A DNA stretch of 64,000 nucleotides from Acidobacteriota bacterium (GCA_003388555.1 QQVD01000025.1:122135-186134); one strand, 5' to 3'. Shown: positions 28,194 to 39,835, numbered from the stretch's first letter. Notes: generated by a model not told the origin, from the sequence alone. Numbers and translations are program-made.

Positions 28194-28793
28194 ATGACCA
28201 TCAAGCGCATCTGGCACGGCTGGACCACGCCCGAGAACGCCGACGCCTACGAGCTGTTGCTGCGTCGCGAGGTCTTCCCGGGCATCGAGGCCAAGGAGAT
28301 CCCGGGCTACCTAGGAGCCCGTGGTGAAACCTTCGTGGAGCTGAGCGCAGGGATCTGCGGTCCCTGGCCAGGCGGCGCCGACGAAGGCGATGCTGGAGCA
28401 TCGTCGAGAAGGTGCAACGAAGCCAGGGACCGCAAACCCCTGCGCCGCAAGCGGTTGGGCGGCGTTGGCCCGTCTGACGCGTTGCTCTCGCTCCACGATG
28501 TCACCGCATCGCAGTCGCTCGAGACGCCACGTCATCCGAGGCCAACGGCGCTCCAACTCAGTCCGCGAGGGTTTCACCACGGGCTCCTAGGCATCGAGCT
28601 GCTGCGCCGCGAGGCGGGCGACGAGGTCGAGTTCGTCACCGTGATGACTTTCGACACGCTGCGCAGCGTCGCCCTGTTCCAGGGTGAGGACTACGAGAGG
28701 GCCTACGTCCCGGAGTCGGCGCGCAGGGTCCTGAAGCGTTGGGACGAGCGCTCGCGGCACTTCGAGGTGCGGGAGTCGATCGGGTACGGATGA
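28194..28793 (+). CDS. Antibiotic-biosynthesis-monooxygenase-fold protein with in-frame MITE insertion
   Basis: 199 aa as it stands. Residues 1-39 ('TIKRIWHGWTTPENADAYE', then 'VFPGIEAKEIPGYLG') and the last ~67 residues ('IELLRREAGDEVEFVTVMTF', 'YERAYVPESARRVLKRWDER') together form a normal ~107-aa ABM/NIPSNAP-like dimeric alpha-beta-barrel protein. Between them lies a 92-residue basic, low-complexity segment encoded by the MITE at 28315-28586 plus one 4-bp duplication (276 bp = 92 codons), so the frame stays open. The insertion is in the first inter-strand region and probably disturbs the fold. It could be a recently inactivated gene or an expressed variant. Confidence 0.75.
   Translation: MTIKRIWHGWTTPENADAYELLLRREVFPGIEAKEIPGYLGARGETFVELSAGICGPWPGGADEGDAGASSRRCNEARDRKPLRRKRLGGVGPSDALLSLHDVTASQSLETPRHPRPTALQLSPRGFHHGLLGIELLRREAGDEVEFVTVMTFDTLRSVALFQGEDYERAYVPESARRVLKRWDERSRHFEVRESIGYG
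28315..28586. mobile_element. 272-bp MITE with 21-bp terminal inverted repeats and CTAG target duplication
   Basis: Left end begins GAGCCCGTGGTGAAACC (28315). The right end is its reverse complement finishing at 28586, with 20 of 21 bases matching over 28315-28335 and 28566-28586. CTAG flanks both ends (28311-28314 and 28587-28590), consistent with a 4-bp target duplication. Inside are nested dyads: TGCGGTCCCTGGC (28356-28368) with its perfect complement at 28422-28434, enclosing GATGCT-GG-AGCATC (28389-28402). It encodes no transposase, so a parent IS elsewhere would have to move it. YTAR-type 4-bp duplications are typical of some IS5-like elements, but the family is not assignable here. Confidence 0.88.
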
Positions 28794-28876
28794 ACGGCTA
28801 CGAGTGACTCGGCATGCACCTGCGCCCGCCCGATCGGGCCGCGACCCACGACGCCGCTGTGAAGCGGACTGCGGAC

Positions 28877-29316
28877 TCAGCCATCGGCGGTCAGCGGGTT
28901 CTGCACCGTCAGGGCGGGGAACCGGCCGAAGTCCCGATCCGCAGTGAAGAGCTTCTCGACTCCGTGCGACACGCACAGAGCCGCGATCCTGGCATCGTGC
29001 GTCCTCGCGCCGGTCACCTTGCCAGCGATGATCAGCGCCCGCAGCTGCTCCCAGTGCGTCGGCCCCTCGGCGAGGAGCACCAGGCTCGGCGACTCGAGCC
29101 AGGCGTCGACCTGGGCAAGCGCAGCGTCCGGCGGTGACGGAGGGCCCCAGATCCGGGGGTGCGTGACGACCGCCAGGAACTCGTGAACGCAGGGCCAGGG
29201 AATCGCCCATGGCGCGCGCGCCTCGGCCAGTTCCCTATACACGAGCGCGCCGGCTCGTGCCACTCCGAGTCCGAGCGATGGCCATGGACCAGCAGGTTGG
29301 TGTCCACCGCGATCAC
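28877..29316 (-). pseudogene. VapC-like PIN-domain toxin, frameshifted
   Basis: Starts at GTG 29316 with 'IAVDTNLLVHGHR' (first PIN Asp), then loses frame at about 29247-29255. The rest continues in another frame as 'ALVYRELAEARAPW', 'CVHEFLAVVTHPRI' (Glu), 'ARTHDARIAAL' and 'LFTADRDFGRFP' (acidic residues). A single missing base in a GC-rich run explains it. An intact product would be ~146 aa and cleave RNA. Its start overlaps the antitoxin stop by four bases (GTGA). Either a decayed toxin or a sequencing error. Confidence 0.75.
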
Positions 29317-29558
29317 GACCCGCGACCCCGATAGATCAGGTCACGCACCCCCTCCCAGTCGGCGTCGCGGATCTCGGGTCGCAGGCCTCGGCCACCGAGC
29401 GAAGCGTCGCGCAGACGGAACCGGGGTTGGCTCGAGCGCTGCTCGATGACGAGGCGCAACCCGGCTTCCAACAGAGCGCGGAGCGTCGTCCCGTCGCGGG
29501 CCGCGATCTCCTTGGCCTGGGCTGCGAGAGCGTCGGCAATATCTACGGTCGTCTTCAT
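29313..29558 (-). CDS. VapB-like antitoxin
   Basis: 81 aa. N-terminal 'KTTVDIADALAAQAKEIAA' and 'TTLRALLEAGLRLVIEQR' form a ribbon-helix-helix-like DNA-binding unit common in type II antitoxins. The C-terminal ~30 residues ('DADWEGVRDLIYRGRG') would wrap the toxin. Overlaps the PIN toxin gene by 4 bp. Probably autoregulates from the 29559-29650 interval. Confidence 0.8.
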   Translation of the reverse strand: MKTTVDIADALAAQAKEIAARDGTTLRALLEAGLRLVIEQRSSQPRFRLRDASLGGRGLRPEIRDADWEGVRDLIYRGRGS

Positions 29559-29604
29559 CTAGGTAACCGTATCGAATCTCGCGCATCTACAGACGAACAA
29601 GTCC

Positions 29605-29618
29605 GGCGCAACTGCGCC
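29605..29618. promoter_or_regulatory. 14-bp dyad in the vapB/exported-protein divergent interval
   Basis: GGCGCA-AC-TGCGCC is a perfect dyad 47 bp upstream of the antitoxin start. A TACAAT hexamer at 29639-29644 lies 6 nt before a GTG at 29651 on the other strand and could be its -10. Operator function for the antitoxin is inferred from position only. Confidence 0.35.
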
Positions 29619-29650
29619 AATGCCACGCACGATGGGATTACAATCGCGGG

Positions 29651-30331
29651 GTGTTCGCCGCCGCTCCCCTCCTCACCCTCCTCTTGCTCGCCGGTCCGCC
29701 AGACGCCGAGCCTGCCCAAGATCCGGATGCGGCTCAGCCCACCGCGGAGTCTCCGCCGATCCCACGACCCTCGTCGGCTCCGACGTGAAGCGGCTGACCC
29801 GGCGAGGGCGCGCCGCTCCGTGGGAGTGGCCTGGAGACGGATTGGACGGCGTCGGCGCGCTGGGTGGACCTCGACGTCGACCGGGCTCGTCTGCGCACGA
29901 CGCTCAGCTACCGCGTGCACCCGAGACTGCAGCTCGGCATCGAGTTCAACCCGGAGGTCGACGAGGTCACGCCGCTGGCGACCCTGTTCCTGCTCACCGA
30001 GAACGAGCGGCGACCGGCGCTCTTCCTCGGCACCAGCTCGGATCGCATCGGCTCGCCCGAGGGCACGCAGTCGTACTACCTGACGGCCTCGAAGCGCTTC
30101 GGCCTGTCGCCGGTCTCTGGCTATCTGAGCCTCAACTACTCGGAGTGGGACGCCGAGCTGAACCTGCCGTTCGGCGTCGTGGTGCACTTCTCCGACGCGC
30201 TCTCGTTGCGGCCGATGTACGACGGCGCCGAGCCGCACCTGATGCTCACCTGGGCCGCGCAGCGCTGGAGCGTCAGCCTGCTGGCGGTCGAGCTCGAGCA
30301 TCCCGGGATCTCGGTCGCCTGGGGCTTCTGA
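29651..30331 (+). pseudogene. Exported beta-rich protein, reading frame broken near its 5' end
   Basis: A GTG at 29651 opens a signal-peptide-like 'FAAAPLLTLLLLAGPPDAEP' in the same frame as the 155-residue 3' part (29864-30331). That frame has TGA stops near 29786 and 29796. The intervening coding signal moves through the other two frames ('DPTTLVGSDVK', then 'DPARARRSVGVAW') before returning at 'GLETDWTASARWVDLD'. At least three shifts are needed. The intact 3' part has alternating hydrophobic strands ('TTLSYRVHPRLQLGIEF', 'SGYLSLNYSEWDAEL', 'SVSLLAVELEHP') like an outer-membrane or periplasmic beta protein. Its stop overlaps the next start by one base (TGATG). Confidence 0.6.
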
Positions 30332-31068
30332 TGCGGCGTCGATTCGCTGCGACCCTCGCCACGCTGCTGGTGCTGACGTCGATCCACACCGGGGCGCCGA
30401 GCGCTGCCGCGTCGTCCAGGGGTGCTCGTCAGCAGGGCAGCGAGCCGGCGCATCCCGACAAAGCCGTGTGCACCGTCTGCGCCGGCCGCTCGGCACACGG
30501 CAGCGATCCCGATCCCGAACCGGTCGCCGGCACCAGCGTCTATGAGGGCACGACCTACGCCTTCTGCTCGCTCGACTGCAAGGCCGAGTTCGACGCCAAC
30601 CCTGCCTGGTGGGCGACGATGGAGCTGCCCTTCCCGGTGCCGGAGTTGCGCGCCCGCGGCCTCGACGGCGAGGTCACCGCGCTGCCGATCGGTGACGGCC
30701 GACCCACCGTGCTCGACTTCTGGGCCACCTGGTGCCAGCCGTGCAAGAAGACGATGAGAGCGCTCCAGGAGCGCTTCGAAGCGCTGGCGGGCGACCCGGA
30801 GGGTCTGCGCATCGTCGGCGTCTCGATCGACGAGGGTGACGGCGCCCTCGACGAAGTGCGCAGGTACGTGAAGAAGCAGCGCGCCGACTACCCGATCTTC
30901 CTCGACGATCAGGAGCTGCCCGCCTGGGTGGCGCTGCGGGTGCGCGCCGTGCCGACGATCATGCTCCTCGACGGCGAGGGCAACATCGTCTGGCGCTTCA
31001 CCGGTCCGGAGGGAGACGAGCGGCTCGACGAGGCGCTCGAGGAACTGGGCTCCCTGGCAAGCCGCTGA
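30331..31068 (+). CDS. YHS-like plus TlpA-type thioredoxin exported protein
   Basis: 245 aa. Signal peptide (~1-27). A YHS/TRASH-like metal-binding segment (~45-92: 'KAVCTVCAGRSAHG', 'TYAFCSLDCKAEFDANP') has four Cys. A thioredoxin fold (~105-240) has the redox motif 'FWATWCQPCKK' (Cys ~134/137) and the cis-Pro loop 'RAVPTIML'. Likely a periplasmic thiol-disulfide reductase, possibly tied to copper or heme-protein maturation because of the Cys-rich front domain. Translationally coupled to the preceding gene. Confidence 0.88.
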   Translation: MRRRFAATLATLLVLTSIHTGAPSAAASSRGARQQGSEPAHPDKAVCTVCAGRSAHGSDPDPEPVAGTSVYEGTTYAFCSLDCKAEFDANPAWWATMELPFPVPELRARGLDGEVTALPIGDGRPTVLDFWATWCQPCKKTMRALQERFEALAGDPEGLRIVGVSIDEGDGALDEVRRYVKKQRADYPIFLDDQELPAWVALRVRAVPTIMLLDGEGNIVWRFTGPEGDERLDEALEELGSLASR

Positions 31069-31242
31069 GCTCGGTCATCCAGCTCCGGGGCTGCTGACGG
31101 CCGACGGCGATCTCGACCGTCTCGCAGACCGGTCACCGTACGAGTCTCGGCGGACCAGAGCCTCGCCCGAGCTCGCGGGTCGTCCGTGGAAGAGTGCCTG
31201 ACACCAGGAGGCTGTTCTTGCGTGACGGATTCAGACGTTGAT

Positions 31243-31271
31243 TTGACATAGTCCAAGATCGGACCGATACT
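31243..31271 (+). promoter_or_regulatory. Candidate sigma-70-type promoter of the Fur/PerR-family gene
   Basis: TTGACA (31243-31248), 17-bp spacer, GATACT (31266-31271). The expected start of transcription, about seven bases after the -10, coincides with the GTG start codon at 31278, so the mRNA would be leaderless. An imperfect dyad (TTGAC-ATA-GTCCAA) overlaps the -35 and could be the autoregulatory site. Confidence 0.55.
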
Positions 31272-31277
31272 CCACCG

Positions 31278-34134
<2,857 letters not shown>

Positions 34135-34161
34135 GCCGAACGGCCGCTCTCGAACCCCCGA

Positions 34162-34188
34162 CTCCTCCCCTGCCCCGAAAGGGAGGAG
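34162..34188 (+). terminator. Hairpin after katG
   Basis: CTCCTCCC (34162-34169) pairs perfectly with GGGAGGAG (34181-34188) across an 11-nt loop, 28 bp after the katG stop. It is followed by GC-rich sequence rather than a U-tract, so rho-independent termination is only possible. Confidence 0.45.
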
Positions 34189-34343
34189 CGGGGGCAAGTC
34201 CTCTGCCCGGCCGCCGAGCCCGGCCACACCCCTCACCCCGCGATACGGCGCCGCACCCCCGTGCCACGGCGCCGCGTCGTTGTAGCATTGACCCGATCAA
34301 CAGAAGACAGAACGCCAGACTCCCAGGAAGGAGCCGCCAAAAA

Positions 34344-35441
34344 ATGCGCCAGTCGTTCCGTCCCCTCTCCACGGTGCTCTGCATCAGCTGCGCCGTCCTC
34401 CTGCTCGCCTTGCCCGCTCTCGCCGGCGAGGACGACGGCATCCCACGCATGCCGAACGGCAAGCCCGACCTCTCCGGCACCTACGACGCCGGCACCGTCA
34501 CGCCGGTCGACCGGCCGCCGCAGTTCGGCAACAACCTCTACATGACTCCCGAGGAGGCCAAGGCGCTCGAGGAGGAGACGGCCCGCATGTGGCGCGAGGC
34601 CGACGAGAACAAGAACGCCGAAGGCCCGCGTGAGGCGCCGGTGGCCGGCGGCGACGGCGACAACCGCTTCGGCGGCGGCGGGGTCGGCGGCTACAACACC
34701 TTCTGGATCGATCCCGGCTCCGAGGCGGTGATGGTCGACGGCAAGTTCCGCACCTCGATCATCTACGAGCCGGAGAACGGCCGCCGGCCGCCGATGACGC
34801 CGGCGGGCATGAAGAAGGTGATGACCAACTTCGCCTCCTTCATCCACGACAACGACGGTACCGCCTCCTGGCTCGACCACGACGGCCCGGGGCCCTTCGA
34901 CGGGCCAGAGAGCCTCGCCCTCGCCGAGCGCTGCCTGCTGGGCTTCAGCGGCGGCCCCCCGATGCTGCCGAGCCTCTACAACAACTACCTGCGGGTGGTG
35001 CAGACCGACACCCACGTCATGATCATGTCGGAGATGGTGCACGACGTGCGCGCCGTGCGCATCGACGACGACCACGATCCGTCGGACATCAAGAAGTGGC
35101 TCGGCGACGGCATCGCCCACTGGGACGGCGACACCCTGGTGGTGGAGACGCGCAACTTCCGCGACGAGACCGGGCTGCCGGGGGGTGGCGAGACGATGTT
35201 CGTCGAGGAGCGCTTCACGCGGCTCGAGAACGGCGACCTGCTCTACCACTTCCGGGTCGAGGATCCCTCGGCGTGGACCGCACCCTGGGCCGGCGAGTAC
35301 ACCTGGACCAGCAGGCCGGACAGCAAGGTGTACGAGTACGCCTGCCACGAAGGCAACTACGCCATGGGCAACGTGCTGCGCGGCGCCCGGCTGCTCGAGT
35401 CGGAGTACGACGAGCCGCCGAAGAAGACCGACAGCAAGTAA
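34344..35441 (+). CDS. Exported protein of unknown function
   Basis: 365 aa from an ATG preceded by GGAAGGAG. Signal peptide (~1-27, ending 'ALPALA'). The mature N-terminus 'PRMPNGKPDLSGTYDAG' is like the 'DGKPDLSGVW' opening of a widespread family of uncharacterised exported proteins. Rich in Trp and acidic residues, with 'HWDGDTLVVETRNF' and 'ERFTRLENGDLLYHF' as family-like segments. No catalytic motif recognised. Followed at 72 bp by a beta-helix protein gene. Confidence 0.85.
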   Translation: MRQSFRPLSTVLCISCAVLLLALPALAGEDDGIPRMPNGKPDLSGTYDAGTVTPVDRPPQFGNNLYMTPEEAKALEEETARMWREADENKNAEGPREAPVAGGDGDNRFGGGGVGGYNTFWIDPGSEAVMVDGKFRTSIIYEPENGRRPPMTPAGMKKVMTNFASFIHDNDGTASWLDHDGPGPFDGPESLALAERCLLGFSGGPPMLPSLYNNYLRVVQTDTHVMIMSEMVHDVRAVRIDDDHDPSDIKKWLGDGIAHWDGDTLVVETRNFRDETGLPGGGETMFVEERFTRLENGDLLYHFRVEDPSAWTAPWAGEYTWTSRPDSKVYEYACHEGNYAMGNVLRGARLLESEYDEPPKKTDSK

Positions 35442-35513
35442 CTCGACCGGAGCGACCGGCGCCGGGAAACCCCGGCGCCCCACGCTCCGATCTCGACCAC
35501 CAGCCGTGTCCGC

Positions 35514-36896
35514 ATGTCCATGCGAGCAGGAGCCGGGCGGGGCGAGCTCTCCGTACCGGACCGCGGCGCGACGCTCGCTGCGGTTCTGATCCTCTCGGCG
35601 GTCGCGGGCACGGCGTCGGCCCGCCTGCCCGCAGACGCTCCGCCGCTGCCACCCCCCGACCCGGCCCACTACGACATCGTCACCGTCGCGACCGCGCAGG
35701 AGCTCGCGGACGCCTGCTGGAACCTGCAGAGCGACCAGGCGATCGTCATCGCCGCCGGCACCTACGACCTGGCGTCGGTGAGCTTCCCCAACGGCGCCGA
35801 CGGCCGGCTCACCATCGGCCGCTTCGGCGCGGCGCCGATCTCCAACGTGCAGGTCCGCGGCGCCACCGGCGATCCCGAGGACGTGGTCCTGCTCGGCGCC
35901 GGCATGCTCGATCCGGTGGTGCCCTTCGGCATCCAGATCTTCACCGCCACCGACGTGCTGATCGCCGACCTGTCGGTGGGTGAGGTCTACTACCACGCGG
36001 TGGCGATCCAGGGCGACCAGGGCGCCGCCCGCGTCCACCTCCACCACCTGCGGCTGTTCGACGCCGGCCAGCAGATCGTCAAGGCGCCCACTCCGGGAGC
36101 GGGAGGCGGTGGCGACGACGTGATCATCGAGTACAGCGAGATCTTCTACACCGTCGGCGCCGTCGAGCATCCGGAGGGCTCTCCCCCGGACAGCTGCTAC
36201 ACCAACGGCATCGACGCGCTGGGGGTGTCGGGCTGGGTGATCCGCGACAACCTGATCCGCGGCATCAAGTGCCAGAACGCCGCCCTGGCGGGGCCGGCGA
36301 TCCTGATGTGGGGCGGCTCCGACGGAACCGTCGTCGAGGGCAACACGTTGCTCGACAGCTCGCGCGGCATACACCTGGGTCTGGGCCAGGGCGATCACGC
36401 CGGCGGCGTGGTCCGCAACAACTTCGTGCGCTGGAACCCGGACGCCGGCTACGTCGTCGACGTGCCGATCTACACGACGTCGCCGGGGTCGCTCGTCCTC
36501 CACAACACCGCGCTGACGCGGGGTCGCTACCCGAACGGCGTCGAGGTGCGCTACGCCTCGGCCACCGGCGTCGAGGTGCGCGCCAACCTGCTCGACGCCG
36601 CGATCGCTCCCCGCAACGGTGCGACGCCGCTGGTTGCGGACAACGAGACCTCGGCCCAGCTCTCCTGGTTCGTCGACGAAGCGGGTGGCGACCTGCACCT
36701 GCTGCCGACCGCGGCGGCGGCGATCGACCAGGTCACCCGCTCCGTCGACGCACCGCTCGACTTCGACGGCGCTCCGCGCCCCGGTGGCGCCGGCCTGGCC
36801 GACCTCGGCGCCGACGAGCTCGGGCTCGGCGACGAGGTCTACGCCGACGGCTTCGAGAGCGGCGACGCCAGCGCCTGGTCTGTCGCTGTTCCATAG
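35514..36896 (+). CDS. Secreted right-handed beta-helix protein with FESGD tag
   Basis: 460 aa; an ATG six bases further in is also possible. Signal sequence (~18-36). Residues ~60-400 show repeated short strands typical of pectate-lyase/NosD-like parallel beta-helices ('VIRDNLIRGIKCQNAA', 'VVEGNTLLDSSRGIHLG', 'VVRNNFVRWN'). It ends 'VYADGFESGDASAWSVAVP', the tag seen in other secreted proteins here. Likely a surface or extracellular polysaccharide-binding or -cleaving protein; catalytic residues were not identified. Confidence 0.83.
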   Translation: MSMRAGAGRGELSVPDRGATLAAVLILSAVAGTASARLPADAPPLPPPDPAHYDIVTVATAQELADACWNLQSDQAIVIAAGTYDLASVSFPNGADGRLTIGRFGAAPISNVQVRGATGDPEDVVLLGAGMLDPVVPFGIQIFTATDVLIADLSVGEVYYHAVAIQGDQGAARVHLHHLRLFDAGQQIVKAPTPGAGGGGDDVIIEYSEIFYTVGAVEHPEGSPPDSCYTNGIDALGVSGWVIRDNLIRGIKCQNAALAGPAILMWGGSDGTVVEGNTLLDSSRGIHLGLGQGDHAGGVVRNNFVRWNPDAGYVVDVPIYTTSPGSLVLHNTALTRGRYPNGVEVRYASATGVEVRANLLDAAIAPRNGATPLVADNETSAQLSWFVDEAGGDLHLLPTAAAAIDQVTRSVDAPLDFDGAPRPGGAGLADLGADELGLGDEVYADGFESGDASAWSVAVP

Positions 36897-37111
36897 TCGG
36901 TCGCTGCACGCCAGCGAGCATTCCCGCAGGGGTGACGCGTCGCGAAGCGATGACCGGGGACCGATGTCCTGCCGCGTCGACGACTGGCGTGGAGGGATCG
37001 GATCGCGACCCGACGCCCCCCGGTACTGGGTGGGAAGGCTGTGCACTGCGTCTTCTCGGCCGCGGCCCCCGATACAGTCTCGACGGCCGCCGTGACTCCC
37101 CTGTGAACGAG

Positions 37112-39835
37112 ATGTCCACCACCCCGAAGGACCGCTTCCAGCTCCTCTGCGAGCTCTTCGACGAGCTCGACGCTCTCGATCGGGATCGCCGCGCCCGCCG
37201 ACTCGCCGAGATCGCTCGCGATCATCCGGAGGTACACGAAGAGCTCCTCGGCATGCTCGCGGCACCGACACCGGTGCTCTCCGACATGGAGCGAATCGCG
37301 CAGCCGCTGCTGGAGAACCGCCCCGGCGACGACGGCGAGGGCACCGAGAGCGAGTTGCCACGGAGGATCGGCCCCTTCGAGATCGTCCGCCTGCTCGGGC
37401 GCGGCGGCATGGGCGAGGTCCTCGAGGGGCGTCAGCTCGAGCCGATCGAGCGCCGCGTCGCGATCAAGCGCATGCGGCCCGGCCTCGACAGCCGCGCCGT
37501 CGTCGCGAGATTCGAGGCCGAGCGCCAGGCGCTGGCGCGGCTCGAGCACCCCAGCATCGCGCGCATGCTCGACGCAGGAACCGGCGGGGACGGCCGGCCC
37601 TGGTTCGCGATGGAGTACGTCGACGGGCCGTCGATCACCGACTGGCTGCGCCGTCAGGACTGTGAACCGACTCTCGAAGAACGCATCGAGCTCTTCCTCC
37701 CGGTGTGCGACGCGCTCCAGCACGCCCACCGCAAAGGCCTGATCCACCGCGACCTCAAGCCGTCGAACATCCTGGTGGCGAGCGGCGAGGACGGCCGCGC
37801 GACGCCGAAGGTCATCGACTTCGGCATCGCCAAGGCGATCGATCGGCCGCTGCTCGCGCAGACCCTGGCGACACGCCTCGGAGAGATCGTCGGCACTCCC
37901 GAGTACATGAGCCCGGAGCAGGCAACGCTCGGAGCGGTCGACGTCGACACCCGGTCGGACGTCTACGGCCTCGGGCTGGTGCTCTACGAGCTGCTCGTCG
38001 GCGAGCTGCCGCTCCCCCCCGAGCGGCTGCGCGATCTGCCGTTCGACGAGATGTGCCGCCGGATCCGCGAGGATCCGACGCCCAGACCGAGCACGCGGCT
38101 GTCGGCTCGCTCGGCCCGCACCGCCGCGCCGGGAGCCCCGAGCCGCCAGGCGGCCGAGACGCACGACTGGCCGCGCCACGTGCGCCGCGACCTCGACGCC
38201 ATCCTGCTCAAGGCACTGGAGAAGGACCGCGACCGACGCTACGACAGCGCCGGCGAGCTCGCCGGCGATCTGCGCCGCTTCCTGGCTGGCGACCCGGTGA
38301 CCGCGGCGCCGCCCAGCGCCGCCTACCAGGCCAGCAAGTTCGTGCGCCGGCACCGGCTCCCGGTGGCGCTCGCGGCGGCCGCGGTGCTCTCCCTCGTCGT
38401 CGGCACGATCGCCTCGACGCTCGGCTTCGTCAGCGCGAGTCGAGCAGCCCGCGAGGCGCGCACCGCCCAGAGCACCGCCGAAGCCACCGCCGACTTCCTG
38501 ATCGGCCTCTTCCGCGGCGCCGACGTGCGGCAGACCGCCGACCCCGACCTCACCGTGCGCGAGCTGCTCGAGCGCGGCACCGGCGAGCTGGAGGAGGGCC
38601 TGCGTGAGGACCCGCTGCTGCGCGGCGCGGTGCTCGACGCGGTCGGTCAGGTGCACTCGAGCCTCGGCGAGCACGACCGGGCGGCCGATCTGCTCAGCGA
38701 GGCGCTCGAGCTGCGGCAGGGCGCCGGCGCCGATCCGCTCCAGCGCGCCGAGACGATGACCAAGCTCGGGCACGTCCGCGTCTGGCAGCGCACGCCGCAG
38801 AGCTACGACCAGGCGCGGCAGCTGCTCGACGACGCGCTCGAGCTGCAGCGCACCCACGGTGCCGAGGAAGAGGCGATCGCTCACACACTCTACGAACGTG
38901 GCTGGCTCGCCTACCGCGAAGAGCGCTACGACGAGGCGGCCGACTTCACCGGCCGGGCGCTCGAGCTCTTCCGTTCCCTCGACCGGCCACTCGACGAGGC
39001 CCGCGCGCTCACCGACCTCGGCCAGATCGCCGGCGGGCGCGCCGACCTGGAGCAGGCGAAGCGCCACTTCGATCGGGCCCTCTCTCTGATGGTCTCCGAG
39101 GTCGGCCCCGACCACCTCGAGGTGGCGAGCACCAAGGGCATCTACGCCACGACTCTCGAGCTCGCCGGCGAGCTCGAGCCGGCCGAGACCCTGCGCCGCG
39201 AGGCTCTCGCCATCCAGCGTCAGCTGCTCGGGCCGGACGCCAACGCCGTCGGAGCGACGCTCAGCAACCTCGCCTGGAACCTGAACAACCAGCGAAGGCA
39301 CTCCGAGTCCGAGGAGGCGCTGGAAGAGGCGCTGCGGATCAAACGCGCCAACCTCGGTCCCGACCACCTGACGGTCGCTTTCAGCCTCAACGGCATGGTC
39401 GTCCTGCGCGCGACCCGGGGCGACTTCGAGGGCGCCGAAGAGGCTCAGCGCGAGGCGCTGCGCATCCTCGCCGCCGAGCAGGGCCCGTATTCGACCAACA
39501 CGCTGTGGGGGGTCGGCAACCTCGCCAGTGTGGTTCGGCGCTCCGGCCGGCCCGCCGAAGCCGAGGAGATCGCCAGGGACGGGCTGCAGAGCGCCGTCGA
39601 GAACGGCGCACCGGAACGCGTCCACCACAAGCTCTCGGGAGAGATCGGCGCGGCGCTGAGCGCGCAGCGGCGCTACGAAGAGGCCGAGCCCATCCTCGTG
39701 GCGGCCCTCGAAGGGCTGACCGCGCTGTACGGAGCGACCTCCCCGTACGCCACGGAGATGCGCGAGCACCTCGACGAGCTGATGCTGCGCACCGGCAGGC
39801 CACCCCTTCCCGCCGCCGGTGTCGAGGAAGACTGA
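37112..39835 (+). CDS. Ser/Thr protein kinase with TM helix and TPR array
   Basis: 907 aa from ATG 37112; a GTG nine bases upstream is an alternative. An N-terminal helical segment (~1-85) precedes a Hanks-type kinase domain (~88-350): 'LLGRGGMGEVLEG', catalytic 'HRDLKPSNIL' (~212), 'DFGIAKAI', 'GTPEYMSPEQ'. A TM helix (~413-438) leads to 8-10 TPR-like repeats (~470-890, 'NQRRHSESEEALEEALRIKR'). Predicted to sense protein partners outside the membrane and phosphorylate cytoplasmic targets. Ends 10 bp before the convergent amine oxidase gene. Confidence 0.95.
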   Translation: MSTTPKDRFQLLCELFDELDALDRDRRARRLAEIARDHPEVHEELLGMLAAPTPVLSDMERIAQPLLENRPGDDGEGTESELPRRIGPFEIVRLLGRGGMGEVLEGRQLEPIERRVAIKRMRPGLDSRAVVARFEAERQALARLEHPSIARMLDAGTGGDGRPWFAMEYVDGPSITDWLRRQDCEPTLEERIELFLPVCDALQHAHRKGLIHRDLKPSNILVASGEDGRATPKVIDFGIAKAIDRPLLAQTLATRLGEIVGTPEYMSPEQATLGAVDVDTRSDVYGLGLVLYELLVGELPLPPERLRDLPFDEMCRRIREDPTPRPSTRLSARSARTAAPGAPSRQAAETHDWPRHVRRDLDAILLKALEKDRDRRYDSAGELAGDLRRFLAGDPVTAAPPSAAYQASKFVRRHRLPVALAAAAVLSLVVGTIASTLGFVSASRAAREARTAQSTAEATADFLIGLFRGADVRQTADPDLTVRELLERGTGELEEGLREDPLLRGAVLDAVGQVHSSLGEHDRAADLLSEALELRQGAGADPLQRAETMTKLGHVRVWQRTPQSYDQARQLLDDALELQRTHGAEEEAIAHTLYERGWLAYREERYDEAADFTGRALELFRSLDRPLDEARALTDLGQIAGGRADLEQAKRHFDRALSLMVSEVGPDHLEVASTKGIYATTLELAGELEPAETLRREALAIQRQLLGPDANAVGATLSNLAWNLNNQRRHSESEEALEEALRIKRANLGPDHLTVAFSLNGMVVLRATRGDFEGAEEAQREALRILAAEQGPYSTNTLWGVGNLASVVRRSGRPAEAEEIARDGLQSAVENGAPERVHHKLSGEIGAALSAQRRYEEAEPILVAALEGLTALYGATSPYATEMREHLDELMLRTGRPPLPAAGVEED

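Noticed and set aside
28315..28586. CRISPR-like or riboswitch explanation for the dyads in the ABM gene
   Set aside because: There is only one copy, with flanking CTAG duplications and terminal inverted repeats; a MITE fits every feature.
31081..31240. Possible small ORF or attachment site upstream of the Fur/PerR gene
   Set aside because: No codon bias, no tRNA-like sequence and no direct repeats were found there.
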